Part shown: positions 13,751 through 30,942 of the stretch, piece by piece
Numbering within the stretch: position 1 is the first letter of the stretch
How the letters are laid out: the number at the start of each line of letters is the position of its first letter
Assembly: GCF_051622035.1 (NCBI RefSeq)
Contig: NC_135364.1
Location: forward strand, 16,987,001 to 17,051,000
Direction: 5' to 3'
From: Arctopsyche grandis
Taxonomy: Eukaryota > Arthropoda > Insecta > Trichoptera > Hydropsychidae
Length of the DNA: 64,000 bases
Notes under the pieces: model-generated
What the model was told of the DNA's origin: nothing
Databases searched by the model: none
Seen by the model: the letters and a program-made list of their open reading frames with translations, nothing else
Position numbers and translations under genes: made by a program

Positions 13751-16700
13751 TTATGATGACGATCCTCGTGTATCATCAGGTATAGATGAAGGGGCCACTA
13801 TAGGTGTAAGACTGATAAGATCTTGCAAACAACGAGCAAATTCTTCAAGGACGTGACGAGTAGCGCCAGCTGAATTTGGACCTTCTATAGATTCAGCATC
13901 GGCAGCTTGGGCCATTAAACATACACACACAGCATCTATCACATCATTGGTCATGTAGGTGCTAGGCCGTCTAATGAATTTTAAAAACAATATTAACAAT
14001 TCTTATATAATTTCTATTTATATTTTGAAATATACAAATTAAAGAATTACTTAGACTGAGGCGTTCCTGAAGCAGTTCTTGAAAAATAGCTATTTCTTTC
14101 ACTGTCAGAAACATTATCTTTGAGGTCATCTAAGTCATCAACTCCCAGTCGCTTCATTACAACTTCCGACTTTGCTCTTCTTAATGATTTTTTATCGTAA
14201 CTATCTTCAATATTACGGCATCCAATGCATTTGCAATTAGCTGAACATGCAATTTTCCCCTAAAAAAAGATAATCGGCATTATGAATCTTACCAAAAATA
14301 GTAAGATAATTTAAATTAAAATACTTACTTCATAACATTCACAATAATTTTTCAAGCAACCTGAACGTTTACAATTGCAACCTTTATTGTGACGTCTGAT
14401 AACTTCCAAGCCGTACTTTCTAGCCTTTCCAATTTTTGGTCTGTAATAAAGAATTTTTGAAGATTAAATTGTACTATGGAGGGGAGTAAGTCTAACGCTG
14501 GTCGGAGTGCTCCCATTTGTGAAAATTGAGTAATGAACAGTGAGTTCGAAGCTAAGGCTGAAGAGCGTCGCGAAAGGGAGCGAGAGAATGTCTCAAGACA
14601 GAAACCTGTAGAGCTATTTTTTAATTTATAAACATTTTTATAAAAATACTCACCTAAAAGCATTAGGATTCCGCTCTAAGCAAGTTCTTATAGCTTTTTG
14701 GCGATACTCTTCGTTTTCCAGATTATTGTAGCAATTATTACAATTGCACTGATTACAGAATTCTCCATTTGCAAAACAATCACAGTACAATTTTAAGCAT
14801 TGAGATTTCGTACAATTACAAGGTTTTCTAGGGCGCATACCAAATTCTAAGGCTACAAATTAAAAAAAAAATGGTTACAAATGATTTTTATAATCAAAGG
14901 AAGACAATAAAACTAAAGAAAAAAGTAACGTTGTAAATATTTACCTGGCCATGGTGACATGTACGGTTCTAAATTCTTTAAATCCGATGACTGCCTCATC
15001 TCTGACGTGAAAGACAATGATTTAGAATTAATCTGCAAATTATACAAAAATATATACAAGTAAATACACAACCCCGTTTTGATTTGATAAGCACAACACA
15101 AATAATTCATAAAATTTATATAATATCAGCAAAAGCAATACACACATCTTCATCCATAATTACATTTTGATCCCCCATTCCTGGAATCATATGTGGTGGT
15201 ACAAGGACGACATGCTTCATGTCGGAAGCCATCGATAGCCTTGGCGACTTAATTAACTGATGACTTCCATCTAGATAAGATCCTTCGCCAATATCATCAC
15301 TTTCCACAACCTATGTAAATATATGATAATTTAAGCTTTAATGTTTCAGTAAAAAAATTGGCAAGAAATATAAAAGCGGGAAATACAAATTGTACTCAAC
15401 TAACATTATGTACATATAAATACATATGTATATGACAAAATTTTTCATAAATATAAAAACTGAAATAATGTAATATGTATGTATAAAATATAGAAAAATT
15501 CACATATACCTCTTCTTCGATAATTTCTGTCTTTTGTACTTGCATTTCAATGTTACTTTTCTTCATTTCTAAGTTATCTTCTTTGGTCGGAGTTTTCTGT
15601 GTTGCGGGAATAGTCGTTATGGTGAACTAACGAAAACAAATTCATACATGATTAATACCTTTGTCCAGGTAAAAAATGCACATGTTATAGATACAAAATT
15701 TTTTCTGACTAGAAATCGTAAGATCATTTCTTTGATGTAGTCATAATTCATGTGGTAGATATATCATTTTCCAAATATTTTTATACATACTATTATATAA
15801 TAATTGGACCAGATATGTGCGGTGCCAGAACAAGAAAAGTGCACATCACCTTCAATTAAGTAGTGACAAATTGTTCTTTTGCAGATCCATAAAATGACAT
15901 TTAACAATTTATAAAACAGTCGAGTGTAAAGGAATTCTTCAAGGTAAAACTTTTAATCACAAGAGGTCCATTGAAAATTATAAGTTTTAAACCACTTACC
16001 CTTTGGTTATATGTACGTGAAATCTCGCAATTTGAGACATTTATTTTCTATTTACATTTATTATGATACGTACCGATGGAGTTGTTGGTGGACAAATCCT
16101 TTGAATCGAAGAAGTCATACTCATCGAAACAGGAATTGATTTATTTATCACAGGTTTAGATATAACTACAAAAATTCGAATAAAAGACATTTTAAGTAAT
16201 CAAGCATTACAAATAAATCCCATATATTTTCACTAAATACCTTTTTTGATCGTAGATATATTAACAGTACCGGTGGCAGTGGTTTGAGCACTGGACTGAG
16301 GCATTTGTACAACATTACCTATAAACATCCGATTAAATTTTATTATCACCGCAAGCTTTGATTAATTTAGGAATAAAGTTGGCAATATTTTTACCATGAA
16401 TATCAATCATCAGCGTTTTCCCAACGATTGGCGATTTCGTTGAGACGAGTTTAGAGCTAGTTTGTAAAACGCGGGAAGTGGGAGTCGGAGCTATACGAAT
16501 AGGTGAAGTTCCCAATTTTTGCTGCTGTGTTGCAGATGAAGTAGGCACCAATCGCACGAGTTGCAACTAGAAAGATTGAATGACACAATTAGACATAATT
16601 CAATATGAAACAATGTTTTAAGTAAAAGTACAGTACTAACGCCTTTCCCCGGCATGTTCAATTGGTGGATTTGTTGAGAGGTTATCTTTTGACCAGGCGG

Positions 16701-19700
16701 AAAATTAGCTAGTATTGTGTTAGCTGATCCAGATAAACCTTCCATTTTTAGTACCTGAGATTTTTTTTATTTGATTAGATTTAGTCTGTAGAAGAAATAA
16801 TTACTAGACACAAAATCTTCTTAGTTTACCTGGCCAGGTTTGCTATTACCCGATGATTTAATGACAAAGTTTTGTGGGAGAGAAGCTACAATTACTTTTC
16901 CAGTATTAACTGCACCTGAAACCGCAATTATATGTATGAATATATATTTCCATTAATAAATAAATATTGATAAAACTAATAAAATAATGACTATTACGAT
17001 CTTCATAATTATATATAGAACTCATTATGGAAATGAAAATAACTAAGTAAGATGGAGTCGAAGAAAAATTGTATTGAAAATAAATGAAAATTAAAAACAA
17101 AAGAACCTATTTGTTAAAAACTGATTTTTGTGTTTTATTTTTATATGAATATAAAATGGCTGTAAATTTGAAATTATTGTTATTATTTTGTGTAATTTTG
17201 TTTCTTTGTTTCGTTTCAATTTTATACCAATCAATCACTATTGACCCAAATTTAATTCAAGTATAAATGAACACCATATTATTAATTACTATTATACACA
17301 TACTAGTATTGTGCCCGATGAAATATCATCGCTTGGGTTATGGCATATTAAGGTATTTATTAAAAAAAAACTTAAAGAAATGTGTCTGTCCTGTGTTCGA
17401 TCTGCATGCGGTCGTATTTTTGTCAAATACCTTTTAAATATATTTAATTGTTTAATATGAAAACAAAACGGTAAAAACCACCTACCTACCTACATATAAA
17501 CAATATAAAACACCAATAGAAAAATTAATTAATTAATCAAATAAATTGTCAATAGATGGCGCTAAATGCTCAGAGACTTGTCTAGAGGAAACATTGGTGG
17601 CAATAAATATTATTGAAGTTTTTTCTTTTTTCTTTCATAAATTTTGTTGGCAGTGTTTTAGCTGTGACATACATATGTATGTTGAATCGAAACGACTATT
17701 ATGTATATGTAGTACGGCGAGAGTTATCTCACACAAAAACGCAGAATAGCGAAATTATATATATGATATGTATAATTCTAAAAAATATTAATTAAATAAT
17801 TATTTGTTTCGATAGAATTAAAAATAGAAATAATTGAACTCTCAAAGATCATAATAATAATTATTGTATCATGCCCAATGAGCCACACTAACCACCTTGC
17901 AGCGGAGCTGGTAATATTTTAGTGGGAGATTTAATAGTCGGAATGATATGTCGAATTGTTGTCGGTCTCATAGTTGGAGACAGATTGGGATTTTGCTTGA
18001 CAGGAGATACAACCAACTAAAAATAGTATGTAAATTAGCAATAGATTCAAAGTCATAATAGATACATAACAAAACATAAAACAGATCAATACCGGATTAA
18101 GTTTACCACACGGAACTAGGCCCATTTCTTGCGCCTGTTGCAAACTTATATAACGAGGCACCTGTTTTTGCACCGTACCAGTCTTAGATTCACCATCTGA
18201 AAATTTACTTTGTAAATGAAACATCGAACAAAATAAATCATATTTATTTCCTGAAATATTCACACCTTGAACTACAGTTAGTTTGGTAAGGGGCGGTATA
18301 TTTGTTGTCTGTCTTAATTGTAGAACTTGTCCGCCGGACGGGCTTTGAACTGCAACTAATTGACCTATACTAGCCTGATTGCCGGTTCCAGTTTTAATTA
18401 GTTTCAACTGATTACTACCACCAGGTAAAACCACCATTTGACGACTAGAAATATCTGTACCACCTAAAAATTTGTATCGAATATTGAAACTCGTAAATTT
18501 TACTACATATTTACATAATGTTTAAAGGATTTTACTTACTAATAGTCTTCGGTCGGATGTTAGATAATGTTATTTTTTTAACCAAACTGACGGGTCTCGG
18601 AGCTATGGCTACTTGTTTTGTTATTGAGTTTGGATTTGAAACTCGACATGTCTACAAAATATAAGAGAATTTGATTTGAGTTACTTTTTGAAATACATAC
18701 ATATATGTATGTACGAACTTTTCGACAAATCTCTTACTTGAATGGTTCGGTATACTGCCTGTTGAACTGGGTTCATAGATATCTGATTTCCTTCTAATAA
18801 TTCCGTAGTGCATTCAGGTAAAATTGTTACCAAAGATTCATCAATCTCACCTGAAATGTCTCCTTGTTCGATTTTAATATTGTTAAAAATCTAAAACATA
18901 AAAAATTACAATTGTACTATTTCTGAATTACATATATTTTACTAGGCATATCTATAATTGTAAAACATCAATTAAGCATACATTGATGGCATCATTTGCT
19001 GTAAAATCAGGTACTGCTGAAGTGCTTTGAGGAGATTCATTTTCTGAAAATGACAACAATCGCAAATTTAAACCAAATATAACTGAACCTGTAAAATAAT
19101 TTTTGGAAAATATAATTAAAATCATTAATTCATATATTGAAAGTTAACAATTATTAATTCAATATTACTAACTATTAAAAAAAAAAGTGGACTATTTTAC
19201 ATATGTTGAATTATTTCATTCGAATAAATAAATTTTATTTGGAAGACAATTATTAAACATCAAAATGAAAAAAAAAAAAACACAATAAAAAAATAACTTG
19301 AATGAATTTCTGTGACATATAAATGAACTATAATAAATGGATTATTCAAAAATGAATTTGTGTGTTCAAGCACCATGTGTTTTATTTATATAGCGCAATA
19401 CATGTAATCTTAAAGAGAAAAACTATTTTATTCCAAGATTGGTAACATAATATGTAGTGTCGAAATGGCGAAAGGTTGACAACCACTGACATAAACAACG
19501 GTTGGCAATCAATGCTATAAACTATAAACGTCACATTGTTAACCAATAGTAAAAATAACAAACGGTAAATAAGCAAAATGGCGCGAAAATGAGTTGTTTG
19601 ATGAGAAATAGTTGTCTGCATTGCGAGGGAAAGTGCATGACCCAGTGACAATTGGGGTGACGTTTAGTTATTTTGAAAGAGTATCGATAAGTGTGTGACG

Positions 19701-19773
19701 TGTGGCGACATGCGACGTGTGGGGTCCTCGGGGGCGTCTCACCCGAGGGCGAAGCTGCGCCGGAGGCCTCCAT
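13751..19773 (-). CDS. lin-54: LIN54 / Mip120, DNA-binding subunit of the DREAM/MuvB complex
   Basis: Nineteen minus-strand exons: 19773-19743, 19043-18982, 18890-18738, 18651-18540, 18463-18266, 18196-18093, 18016-17896, 16915-16830, 16754-16641, 16566-16350, 16318-16241, 16165-16074, 15626-15510, 15310-15146, 15032-14945, 14852-14654, 14440-14329, 14259-14051, 13970-13751. Phases agree throughout and give 825 aa (human 749, fly 950). The C-terminal third has two tandem CXC repeats: [16 protein letters not shown] onward, then, after the conserved linker [28 protein letters not shown]. These bind CHR-type cell-cycle promoter elements. The last exon is the helical tail ([12 protein letters not shown]) that contacts MuvB partners. 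The N-terminal two thirds are Ser/Thr/Gln-rich with low-complexity stretches. Exon 1 encodes only ten residues in a GC-rich start region. Exon 10's donor was chosen as the longer of two options. Confidence 0.93.
17303..17771 (-). mobile_element. Helitron-like element in a LIN54 intron
   Basis: Read on the minus strand, the end has a perfect stem CGATGA/TCATCG followed after a few bases by ACTAG then T at 17303-17308, the Helitron 3' signature. The body (TGTGTTCGATCTGCATGCGG, then ACCTACCTACCTACAT and AATAGATGGCGCTAA blocks) is collinear with 59318-60920 once the inserted piggyBac derivative there is removed. It lies in the 980 bp intron between exons 7 and 8 of LIN54. Confidence 0.6.
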
Positions 19774-19995
19774 GGGGGCGAATGGGGCTCCAGAGGTGTC
19801 CAGGGGGCGCAGGCGTCGGCGACGATCACTGTCTCCGTCCCCCGATTTGAACGTTCAAACGCGGCCGACGGCGCTGCAATCGCACACCACAAACGCGCGC
19901 CACCGCCATTCTCCACCACCGCTACTTCACGCTCATCACTTTTTTCCCGACAACACACAACACCTTCATTTTGTTTGTGTCTTTTTTTAACTTGC
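19774..19995 (-). promoter_or_regulatory. GC-rich LIN54 start region
   Basis: GC-rich DNA directly upstream of the LIN54 ATG on the minus strand, with many CpGs, in contrast to AT-rich surroundings. It is the likely promoter and 5' UTR. Frames on the plus strand here are shadows of that composition. Confidence 0.45.
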
Positions 19996-20382
19996 ACTGA
20001 ACCTACTCTCCAATGATTATGTTATCATTTTGAGATAGCTTCTCTTTCACTTTTTTTTTCATATTTTTAGATGGAAATTGACTGCTAATCCTAATATACT
20101 TCATCATGCTTTTACAATTTGAATCAATAATATTCGTATTCGTATACTTTTCACACGTGTCTAAACAAATTTGAGGTACGATATTGCTTCATGTGCATAC
20201 ATCATTTAACGAGAAAGATTAGGACCATAGTGAAGAAGATTCTTTCGATTGGAAGTATCTGTGCCTTTAAAACTGCTTACAGGAGTATGCATCCGTCATT
20301 CATAGTCCGAGTATTCACTATTTCAGTCATAAATAAACTGCATATTACAAATTTAAATTCAAATAGTATGTACATATTCAAT
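19996..20382. other. Intergenic between LIN54 and CSN4, nothing recognised
   Basis: AT-rich, no bounded element seen. Confidence 0.4.
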
Positions 20383-20484
20383 CAGAAAAGATAATCTTCG
20401 TTTCAGAAAAGATAATCTTCGTTTCAGAGAGGATAATCTTCGTTTCAGAAAAGATAATTTTCGTTTTAGAGAAGATAATCTTCG
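20383..20484. repeat. Minisatellite, about 20-21 bp unit, five copies
   Basis: Five head-to-tail copies of a unit close to CAGAAAAGATAATCTTCGTT, with single-base variants in the third to fifth copies. Confidence 0.85.
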
Positions 20485-20554
20485 GTGCTAAGATCAGTAA
20501 TACCAATATCCATCAATTTATCTACCAATCTATAAAGATAATGTATCTTATAAT

Positions 20555-20692
20555 CAGAGATCGGCGGCCGAGGATACCGCCATAAAATAGCAATAGACCT
20601 CTCATTACCCTACAAAGCAAGAGAGCAAAAAAAAAGATTTACAAAAGTGAATAATTTTTGTGTATAAAAGTATCCTCGGGCGCTGATCTTTG
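20555..20692. mobile_element. hAT-type MITE, 138 bp
   Basis: The left end CAGAGATCGGCGGCCGAGGA at 20555 is matched by an inverted right end, CAAAGATCAGCGCCCGAGGA on the other strand, ending at 20692. The flanking 8-mers CTTATAAT and CTTATAAC differ at one base, consistent with an 8-bp hAT duplication. Confidence 0.75.
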
Positions 20693-21214
20693 CTTATAAC
20701 AACACAATTGCCTGGATTTGTTGCCTTCACAACAGTATTCAAGAGAACCCTGATCCTTTCTCCAATAGTGAATCTACTTTTAGGGTTAAATTGATGAAAC
20801 AATTTATAATAATAAGAAATAGTTTAACAATGTTTTGATTTTTGATTTCTTTTTTTCTGATGATTTTGTTTCTTTTATTTGTTGTGTAATTGTACATGTA
20901 CAATACGTACGCATACATACACGTACAGTCTTTTTCAAAATTTAATGAGGTTTGTTAGTAGTATGCGTACGCGCTGCTACAGTACTAAGCGAACGCACAC
21001 ATGTACAGATACTGAGCGTACGTACGCTACAGATGCGTAGGACGACCGAGCGTGCGTACGCGCACGAATACATCCGAAAAACCACATCAAAGCTTGAACA
21101 ATACTGTACATATGTACATACTATATGTATAATATATTGGAAGACAAGCAATCACGTTTAAATTTTTTTTTGTTTTATTGTTATTTATTATCTTTTTTGT
21201 CCTTCTGTCTGTAT
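20693..21214. other. Intergenic with a CGTACG-rich tract
   Basis: The segment 20900-21060 is dense in GTACG/CGTAC palindromic steps. No gene was recognised. Confidence 0.35.
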
Positions 21215-21364
21215 GGCTACGTTTACACTACCGATATCTACACCCGATATTCTCGAATTTTCCATATCCAGTTCCCATATTGCAACCTGTGGTTGCTATT
21301 TAGGAACTGGTTATGGAAAAATTCGCAAATATCGGGTGTAGATATCGGTAGTGTGGACGTAGCC
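21215..21364. mobile_element. Foldback MITE, GGCTACG family, copy 1
   Basis: A near-perfect 150 bp palindrome starting GGCTACGTTTACACTACCGA and ending with the complement TCGGTAGTGTGGACGTAGCC. It is flanked by TAT on both sides. A second copy is at 41518-41654. Confidence 0.8.
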
Positions 21365-22011
21365 TATGTCAATTAAATAAATAAAAAGTTACAGTGTAGG
21401 TAAATTTTAAATAATCTCTCTCTGGTCGAAATAACGAAAGTTCGTTAGTTTAATTTGTATACCTATAATCATAGTTCATTCTTTAATATAATATGTTTTT
21501 CTTTTAATGTCTAATCCAACTTCATATTGGTATAAACTGAAATAAATATAGTTTGAATGGTCATCTGAGTTGTATGTGCATATAGACACATATTGGTTAT
21601 TGTTGAGTAAAAATTATTTATTTATGTAGAAGTTTACTTGGTGAAAAAGAGTAGAGATAGTAAGTACTTCCTATTAATATTTCCAGCTGGGAGGGCTGCT
21701 ATTTATAAAGTCGCATCTTACCACTCCTCGCTACAGAATATTTTTTTTATTTATATTGTTATTTCTAGGCCGTCGGTTTCTTGAAAGCGAAATTGAATTA
21801 AAAAAGTCGTCAAAAACTTCTCCGTCTGCATTCTGTCGAATGAAATGTAAAGTTGCGTGACGTTTTTAGTATATTTGGAAACGGGCGGTGAGATGGAGAC
21901 GATCGTCGATTGGCAGCACTGAATGTGAGTGAAGTAGAGAAGCAGCGGAGGGCGGTCGTCGTGTTTTGCGTGTTGCGCATTTTGCATCAGGTTTTCGCGA
22001 GTCTCGCAGAG
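21365..22011 (+). promoter_or_regulatory. CSN4 upstream region
   Basis: Upstream flank of CSN4. The last 120 bases before its ATG become GC-rich, which is where the promoter and leader probably lie. No specific factor site is claimed. Confidence 0.35.
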
Positions 22012-26131
<4,120 letters not shown>

Positions 26132-27094
26132 GTTTAGAAATATATGAAAGTGCTACAAGTTTACATTTAAGCTGAATATGTTTTCTCAACTTTTTATATA
26201 TATCATTTTTTCGTCAATAGTAAAAAAAAAACAGCTTGTATACAAATATAAAATTCATTTCTGTAATTTTTTGTTTCACTGATCTTTACTTGGTGTGGGA
26301 AGTATGAATATGAAAACTAACGCAGTCATATGTAGTAGAGATAAATTTTATTTAAAAAGTAAATTAATAAAAATAAAATATTTTAAACCATAATCAAAAA
26401 ACAAAACACCAAAATGAAGAAAAAACACGTAATTTGCAAATACAGCCTTAAAAGAACTTATAAGCTAGATCAGTTGAATCGACCGAGTGCAAACATCACA
26501 CTCCGACGGTATCTCATTGGTCAATGTTGAAGTTGATATTCGACTCGGTCGGTTCACATCAAGTAGTCTTAGGGAAGAGAATGGCAAGGGATCTTTGGGA
26601 TTATGGTTTAAAGCAGCGGAACTATAGAACGCGAAGTCGTCGGAGAAAGCAGGTCAAAATTTCAACCCACCTTCAAACGACTAGTGCAAACGCGTGCCAA
26701 GAACTAATTATAAAAATAATATCAAAATGAAATTAATGAACCGCTGGTTTAAAGCATCGGTGGCAAATCAATCATGTTTCATAAGCCTATGCGTAGTTTT
26801 TTTTCATACATTTATTTCGATTTGAGGACATTGTTACAGTAATAATATTCTATGAATCTCAACAATTCAAAACCTAATATATTTTTTAATTAGCTCAAGA
26901 GGTGCCTCCCCCTTTCCGGGTAACAAAGCAATATATATATGCATCAATAAGTCTAGCATACCGAAATCAAATATTATTTGTATTTATTACACCGGTAAGT
27001 CGACCTCCAACAGTTTCATATGTGCTAATTTAACAATGACATGACTTAAATGTATAACTAATACAGTATTTGAATTAAAACTGATGTCTCTCAT
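26132..27094. other. Convergent 3' flanks of CSN4 and VDAC
   Basis: Mostly AT-rich. A 13-14 bp inverted pair (GAATCGACCGAGT at about 26476, and its complement with one mismatch near 26539) encloses a loop of about 50 bases. GGTTTAAAGCA occurs twice (26606 and 26747). Neither was assigned to an RNA gene. Confidence 0.35.
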
Positions 27095-28396
27095 TTAAGC
27101 TTCAATTTCGAATCCGACTCCAAGCTTGTGGCTGCCACCATTGAAGTTCTTGCCGTCGATTAAAGCTGACAATGTTAATGTAATACCTGAAACAATCAAT
27201 GTTAATTTATAATACACGTATAAGTCATCCTGCGGCTAATTAGCGTAATGGGTCTCAAAATACTTTCGTTATCAAACAACTTTATCTCAACAATGTGGTG
27301 TATCTATATTTACATGTTTTATTGATGCAATCATAATCGTTCGGTAAACTTGTGTCCGATAGTATGTTGACAGATTACTTCTCATATCTAATGTATATTA
27401 TATTTGAACTTACCGTCACGCAATTTCTGTTGGTAACCTAAACCGATTTGGCAAGCGTTATTGATCTTGGTGCGAACACTAGCGTCTTCATCCAAAGCGT
27501 ACTTGCAGCCGACTCCGTAGAGAGTGTTGTTGGATCCGGCGTTCCATTTAAACGAAATACCGTAGTCCAACTTGGGCGATACCTTTTGGAATATTGAGGT
27601 GTCGAATACTTGACCGCCATCCCTATTAACAGACTCAAATTAATCAACTGAAAATATTCATAAATATAAACATAATAGTGAAATACTTACACACTAGCGT
27701 GAAGTACAAAGTCGCTTCCAGAGAATCCGATAGCCAGATTGTTCTTAGTGACGCTATATTTTTGGGTATCAAAGTGCAATTGGTAACCTGCTAGCCAATT
27801 TTGATATTTAAAGACAGCTGCGGCATTGATTAATGGCCTTGGCCTATCGATGTCCATATCGCAATTTAAAGAGCAAACATTGTTGATGAAAGCAGTCTTC
27901 AATTTGCTGCTTTTCGATCTGTAATAATAAAAAAATTAATAATAAATACATAAAAATATGTTTAATTTATATTCAGAATTGATCAGACTGTATGTATACC
28001 CGGTTTGGGGAGCGTACGAAGCATCAATGGTGAGCTTCAACCCCTTGATGAGTTGGTCCTGTACGGATACGTTGGAAGAGAACACATTGTCAGTGTTGAT
28101 CTTTTCCGACAGGGTAAGTCCATATTCTTTGATTTTGTGTTTGGTTTCAGTGGTTCCGAAAACCTGTCGATTATAAAATTGAAACGTTAAATAACGATTA
28201 TATATAAAATTTTAATTAGAAAATATAGTAACAAAATTACCTTTCCAGATTCTTGGTTGAAGTTAACTTCATTTCCAAATTCGACTCCGGATTCAGTCTT
28301 GGTCTTGATGTCCAACTTCAGGAAACCGAAATGGTATCCCTTTCCAAAGACGTCGCGGGACTGTTTTCCGAGATCACTGTACGACGGTGGGGCCAT
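27095..28396 (-). CDS. VDAC: Voltage-dependent anion channel (mitochondrial porin)
   Basis: Five coding exons on the minus strand: 28396-28241, 28163-28000, 27918-27691, 27622-27414 and 27186-27095. They give 282 aa, the standard VDAC length. The product is the beta-barrel of the outer mitochondrial membrane that passes ATP, ADP and metabolites. It begins [17 protein letters not shown] (N-terminal helix). [15 protein letters not shown] starts the strands. The conserved [15 protein letters not shown] and IGLGYQQKL blocks follow, and it ends [10 protein letters not shown] donor-like site (GAAGAG then GTGAG, near 29693 on the minus strand) in the GC-rich region upstream suggests a non-coding first exon. 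An acceptor-like TATAG sits just before the ATG. Confidence 0.97.
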
Positions 28397-29349
28397 TTTT
28401 TACTATAAAACAAAAACGATTGTATAACTCTTTCACTTAAAATCAATACTAGTTGAATAATTTTATCGATATTTCTATTCTCGAATATAATTGTACTGTG
28501 TATCTGCATTGTGAAATTATTACATAATTTGCATCTATAAATATCGCCAAAACTAGTAAGTAATGAATAGATAGTAATATAATATTTAATTTATTTTAAA
28601 ATTATCAAGAAAATCAATACAAGAACTTGACTTTGTACTTTCGCTTTAATATGTATTATATAATAGATTCATTTCTATGGAATATCTTTCATATGTGAAT
28701 TGCACATGTAATTGAGAAAGATATGTGCAAATTGACAAGGCCAATAGTCGAAGTCTGAAGTGGTAACATTTACATACCATATAAGAAGCTTCTATATAAT
28801 TTGAGATTTTATTTTTACCAAGGCAAATAAATTATAAAGTATATTTATGTACAGGTAAAATTTATATAAAATCATATAAAGTTCTTCGAAGTATATATAA
28901 TTTTGATACTATAACATGATCAAATTATAGTGTCTATTTGCACCCGTTGCACTCACCTATATAATCGTGACCGAGTCGATAGCCATGCAATATATAGAAT
29001 GCAACATTGAACTACTTTCTCAACCCCGATTAACATTGAGACTCTAATGCGATACAAACAAGAGAAGCCCTGCCAACTCTACAATGCCAAGTTGATGTTT
29101 AGACATCAACACGTGAATCATTGTAATACTAAATCATCGTAGACAAGTCTAACGATAAATCGGAATGCAATCGAAACGCATTAATAATTCGGGACATATA
29201 TGAGGTTTTCAACCCAATTACATCATCAAAATACAAGCATCAATTTTAAAATATGTACATGTCGAACGAGAGAGCGATCGAGATTGAACAAATAAAAGAA
29301 CGTTCGTTTTAAATGAAAAATGAAAAATCGGCAGGAAAAATTAATCATG
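28397..29349. other. Probable 5' UTR intron of VDAC
   Basis: AT-rich sequence between the VDAC start codon and the GC-rich island. The donor and acceptor candidates described for VDAC would make this a leader intron. No other feature was recognised. Confidence 0.35.
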
Positions 29350-29940
29350 GTCATGTTTAAGGGTGTTAGGAGGCGGGGAGTGCGAGAGCGAGACGGAACA
29401 CGAGTCTTGGGACAGAGAGGGGGTGGAAGCGGAGGAGTGCGGAGGTGGTGCGACGTTACGTAACGGGCGGGGGTGGCGGGGTAGGGGCGAGGCATACAGC
29501 GATCGATTCGGAAACGGGAAAACTACAGGCTGGAAGGATCGACCGGTCCAGGCGAACGCCGGGTGTCGGGTGTCGACTGTCGACTGTCGACTGTCGAGTG
29601 TCGAATGTCGGGTCAGCAGACGCCGGTCACGTGGAACGGCGGCTTTTCCACGATCCGAAACTGAGAGCGGGCTGAGCGTCAGCTCACCTCACCTCTTCGG
29701 CTCTGACCTGTCAGAAAGTGGGGGGAGGGGGTGGAGTGGGGTGAAGAGCGGGGCGGGGGTCCTACCTGTGAGGGGAGGCGGAGTACGAGCGGGATGAATA
29801 CGACGAGACGGGGTCGCGAACTGGCGCAGACTGGCCGCACTGGCGCCGAAACCCGCCGCCACGGCGCCACTATCTATGTCACGCGTTCGCTTGTACACTC
29901 GCTCTACACCGCACACTCAACACTCGACACTGCATTGCCA
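29350..29940 (-). promoter_or_regulatory. GC-rich island, probable VDAC promoter and first exon
   Basis: About 590 bp of CpG-rich DNA in an AT-rich neighbourhood, upstream of VDAC. It contains a short tandem array of TGTCGACTGTCGAC-type 7-mers at about 29565-29612. Its open frames on both strands are low-complexity and are not called as genes. Confidence 0.45.
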
Positions 29941-29969
29941 ACTTGACGATCCTCTAATTGTATTATAGT

Positions 29970-30942
29970 CGATGACTAAGTTCAAGTTCTACAGCATGCG
30001 CCCTTGTCTTCTCGCTTGTTAGAAGTAAGCTAGAGTATAATGCGATTGTGTGGAATCCGCATGAAGCAAACTACTCTCTTATTATCGAAAAAGTGCAAAA
30101 AGCATTTCTTCGTTTTCTTTATAAGAAAGAATATGGGTACTACCCATATCTCTATCCTACTCCTTTCGTTTTGGGCATGCTTGGGTATAATTCCCTTGAA
30201 CTTCGGAGAAACTTCTCGTTAATTATTTTCGTTCTCCAGCTACTGCGTGGTAATACGTCATGCCCGTTGTTGCTGGAACAGTTGGGACTTTATGTCCCTA
30301 ATAATTATGTGCGTGGTAGACATCATCATTTGGTGGTTGTGCCTCCTGCTCGCACAGTTATTTTTCGAATGGCTCCTATACCAAGAGCTATTCGACTTCT
30401 CAATGAAATCGTTGCTGCCGTCCCCGAATGTGATATTTTCCACCTTGGTGAGCGTAGATTATCGGATTTTATTTTAACATATTTATCTGGTAAACTGCGC
30501 TAATCATTATTTTCTTAATTTGAATGTGATCTATGAGTGGAATCTTGATCTACTCTCTTCCATTTGGGCCTCGCTATGATTTTATTTTTATTTATATATT
30601 GTTTTATTTTATGTTACTTTTTCTTTTTATTTCTCCTTATGTACATTTTTATGTACCATATTTCTTTTGTTTAATATGAAACTAAGAATGTGATTTTTGG
30701 ATTTCATTTTTGATCTTTACACTTTTGTACATTTATTATTTTTCTTATGTATTATTTTTCTTTTGTTTTCTGTTTTTTTTTTATTTTTATTTTTTCATTT
30801 TATCATGTTTTTCTGCTTTTGCATTTTTGCTTTTTATTTTATGTATTTTTTTTTTCTGTTTTTCATAATCAAATGTAGGCAATTGTGATGCATTAGGTTC
30901 TTCCTGTAAAGCCACAATGGTCCAAAACTACTATAAATAAAT
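29970..30942 (+). mobile_element. 5'-truncated non-LTR retrotransposon (Jockey/CR1-like), reverse transcriptase tail
   Basis: An open frame from about 29980 to 30503 matches the C-terminal part of Jockey/CR1-type reverse transcriptases: LVRSKLEYNAIVWNP, then IEKVQKAFLRFLYKK and LGYNSLELRRNF. It ends in a stop at 30503, followed by a T-rich 3' UTR of about 440 bp and a TAAATAAAT-type tail into which a solo LTR has inserted. No endonuclease or catalytic RT motif remains upstream, so this is a dead-on-arrival copy. Confidence 0.8.

Noticed and set aside
16333-16349. LIN54 exon 10 reading through to a stop at 16333
   Set aside because: A GTGATA donor after the codons for KAC gives correct phase into the next exon. 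The read-through would truncate the protein before the CXC domain.
29363-29797. 144-codon plus-strand frame in the GC-rich island
   Set aside because: Gly/Arg/Ser-rich composition follows from GC-rich repeats. Overlapping frames on both strands look equally open, and it lies in the likely VDAC promoter.
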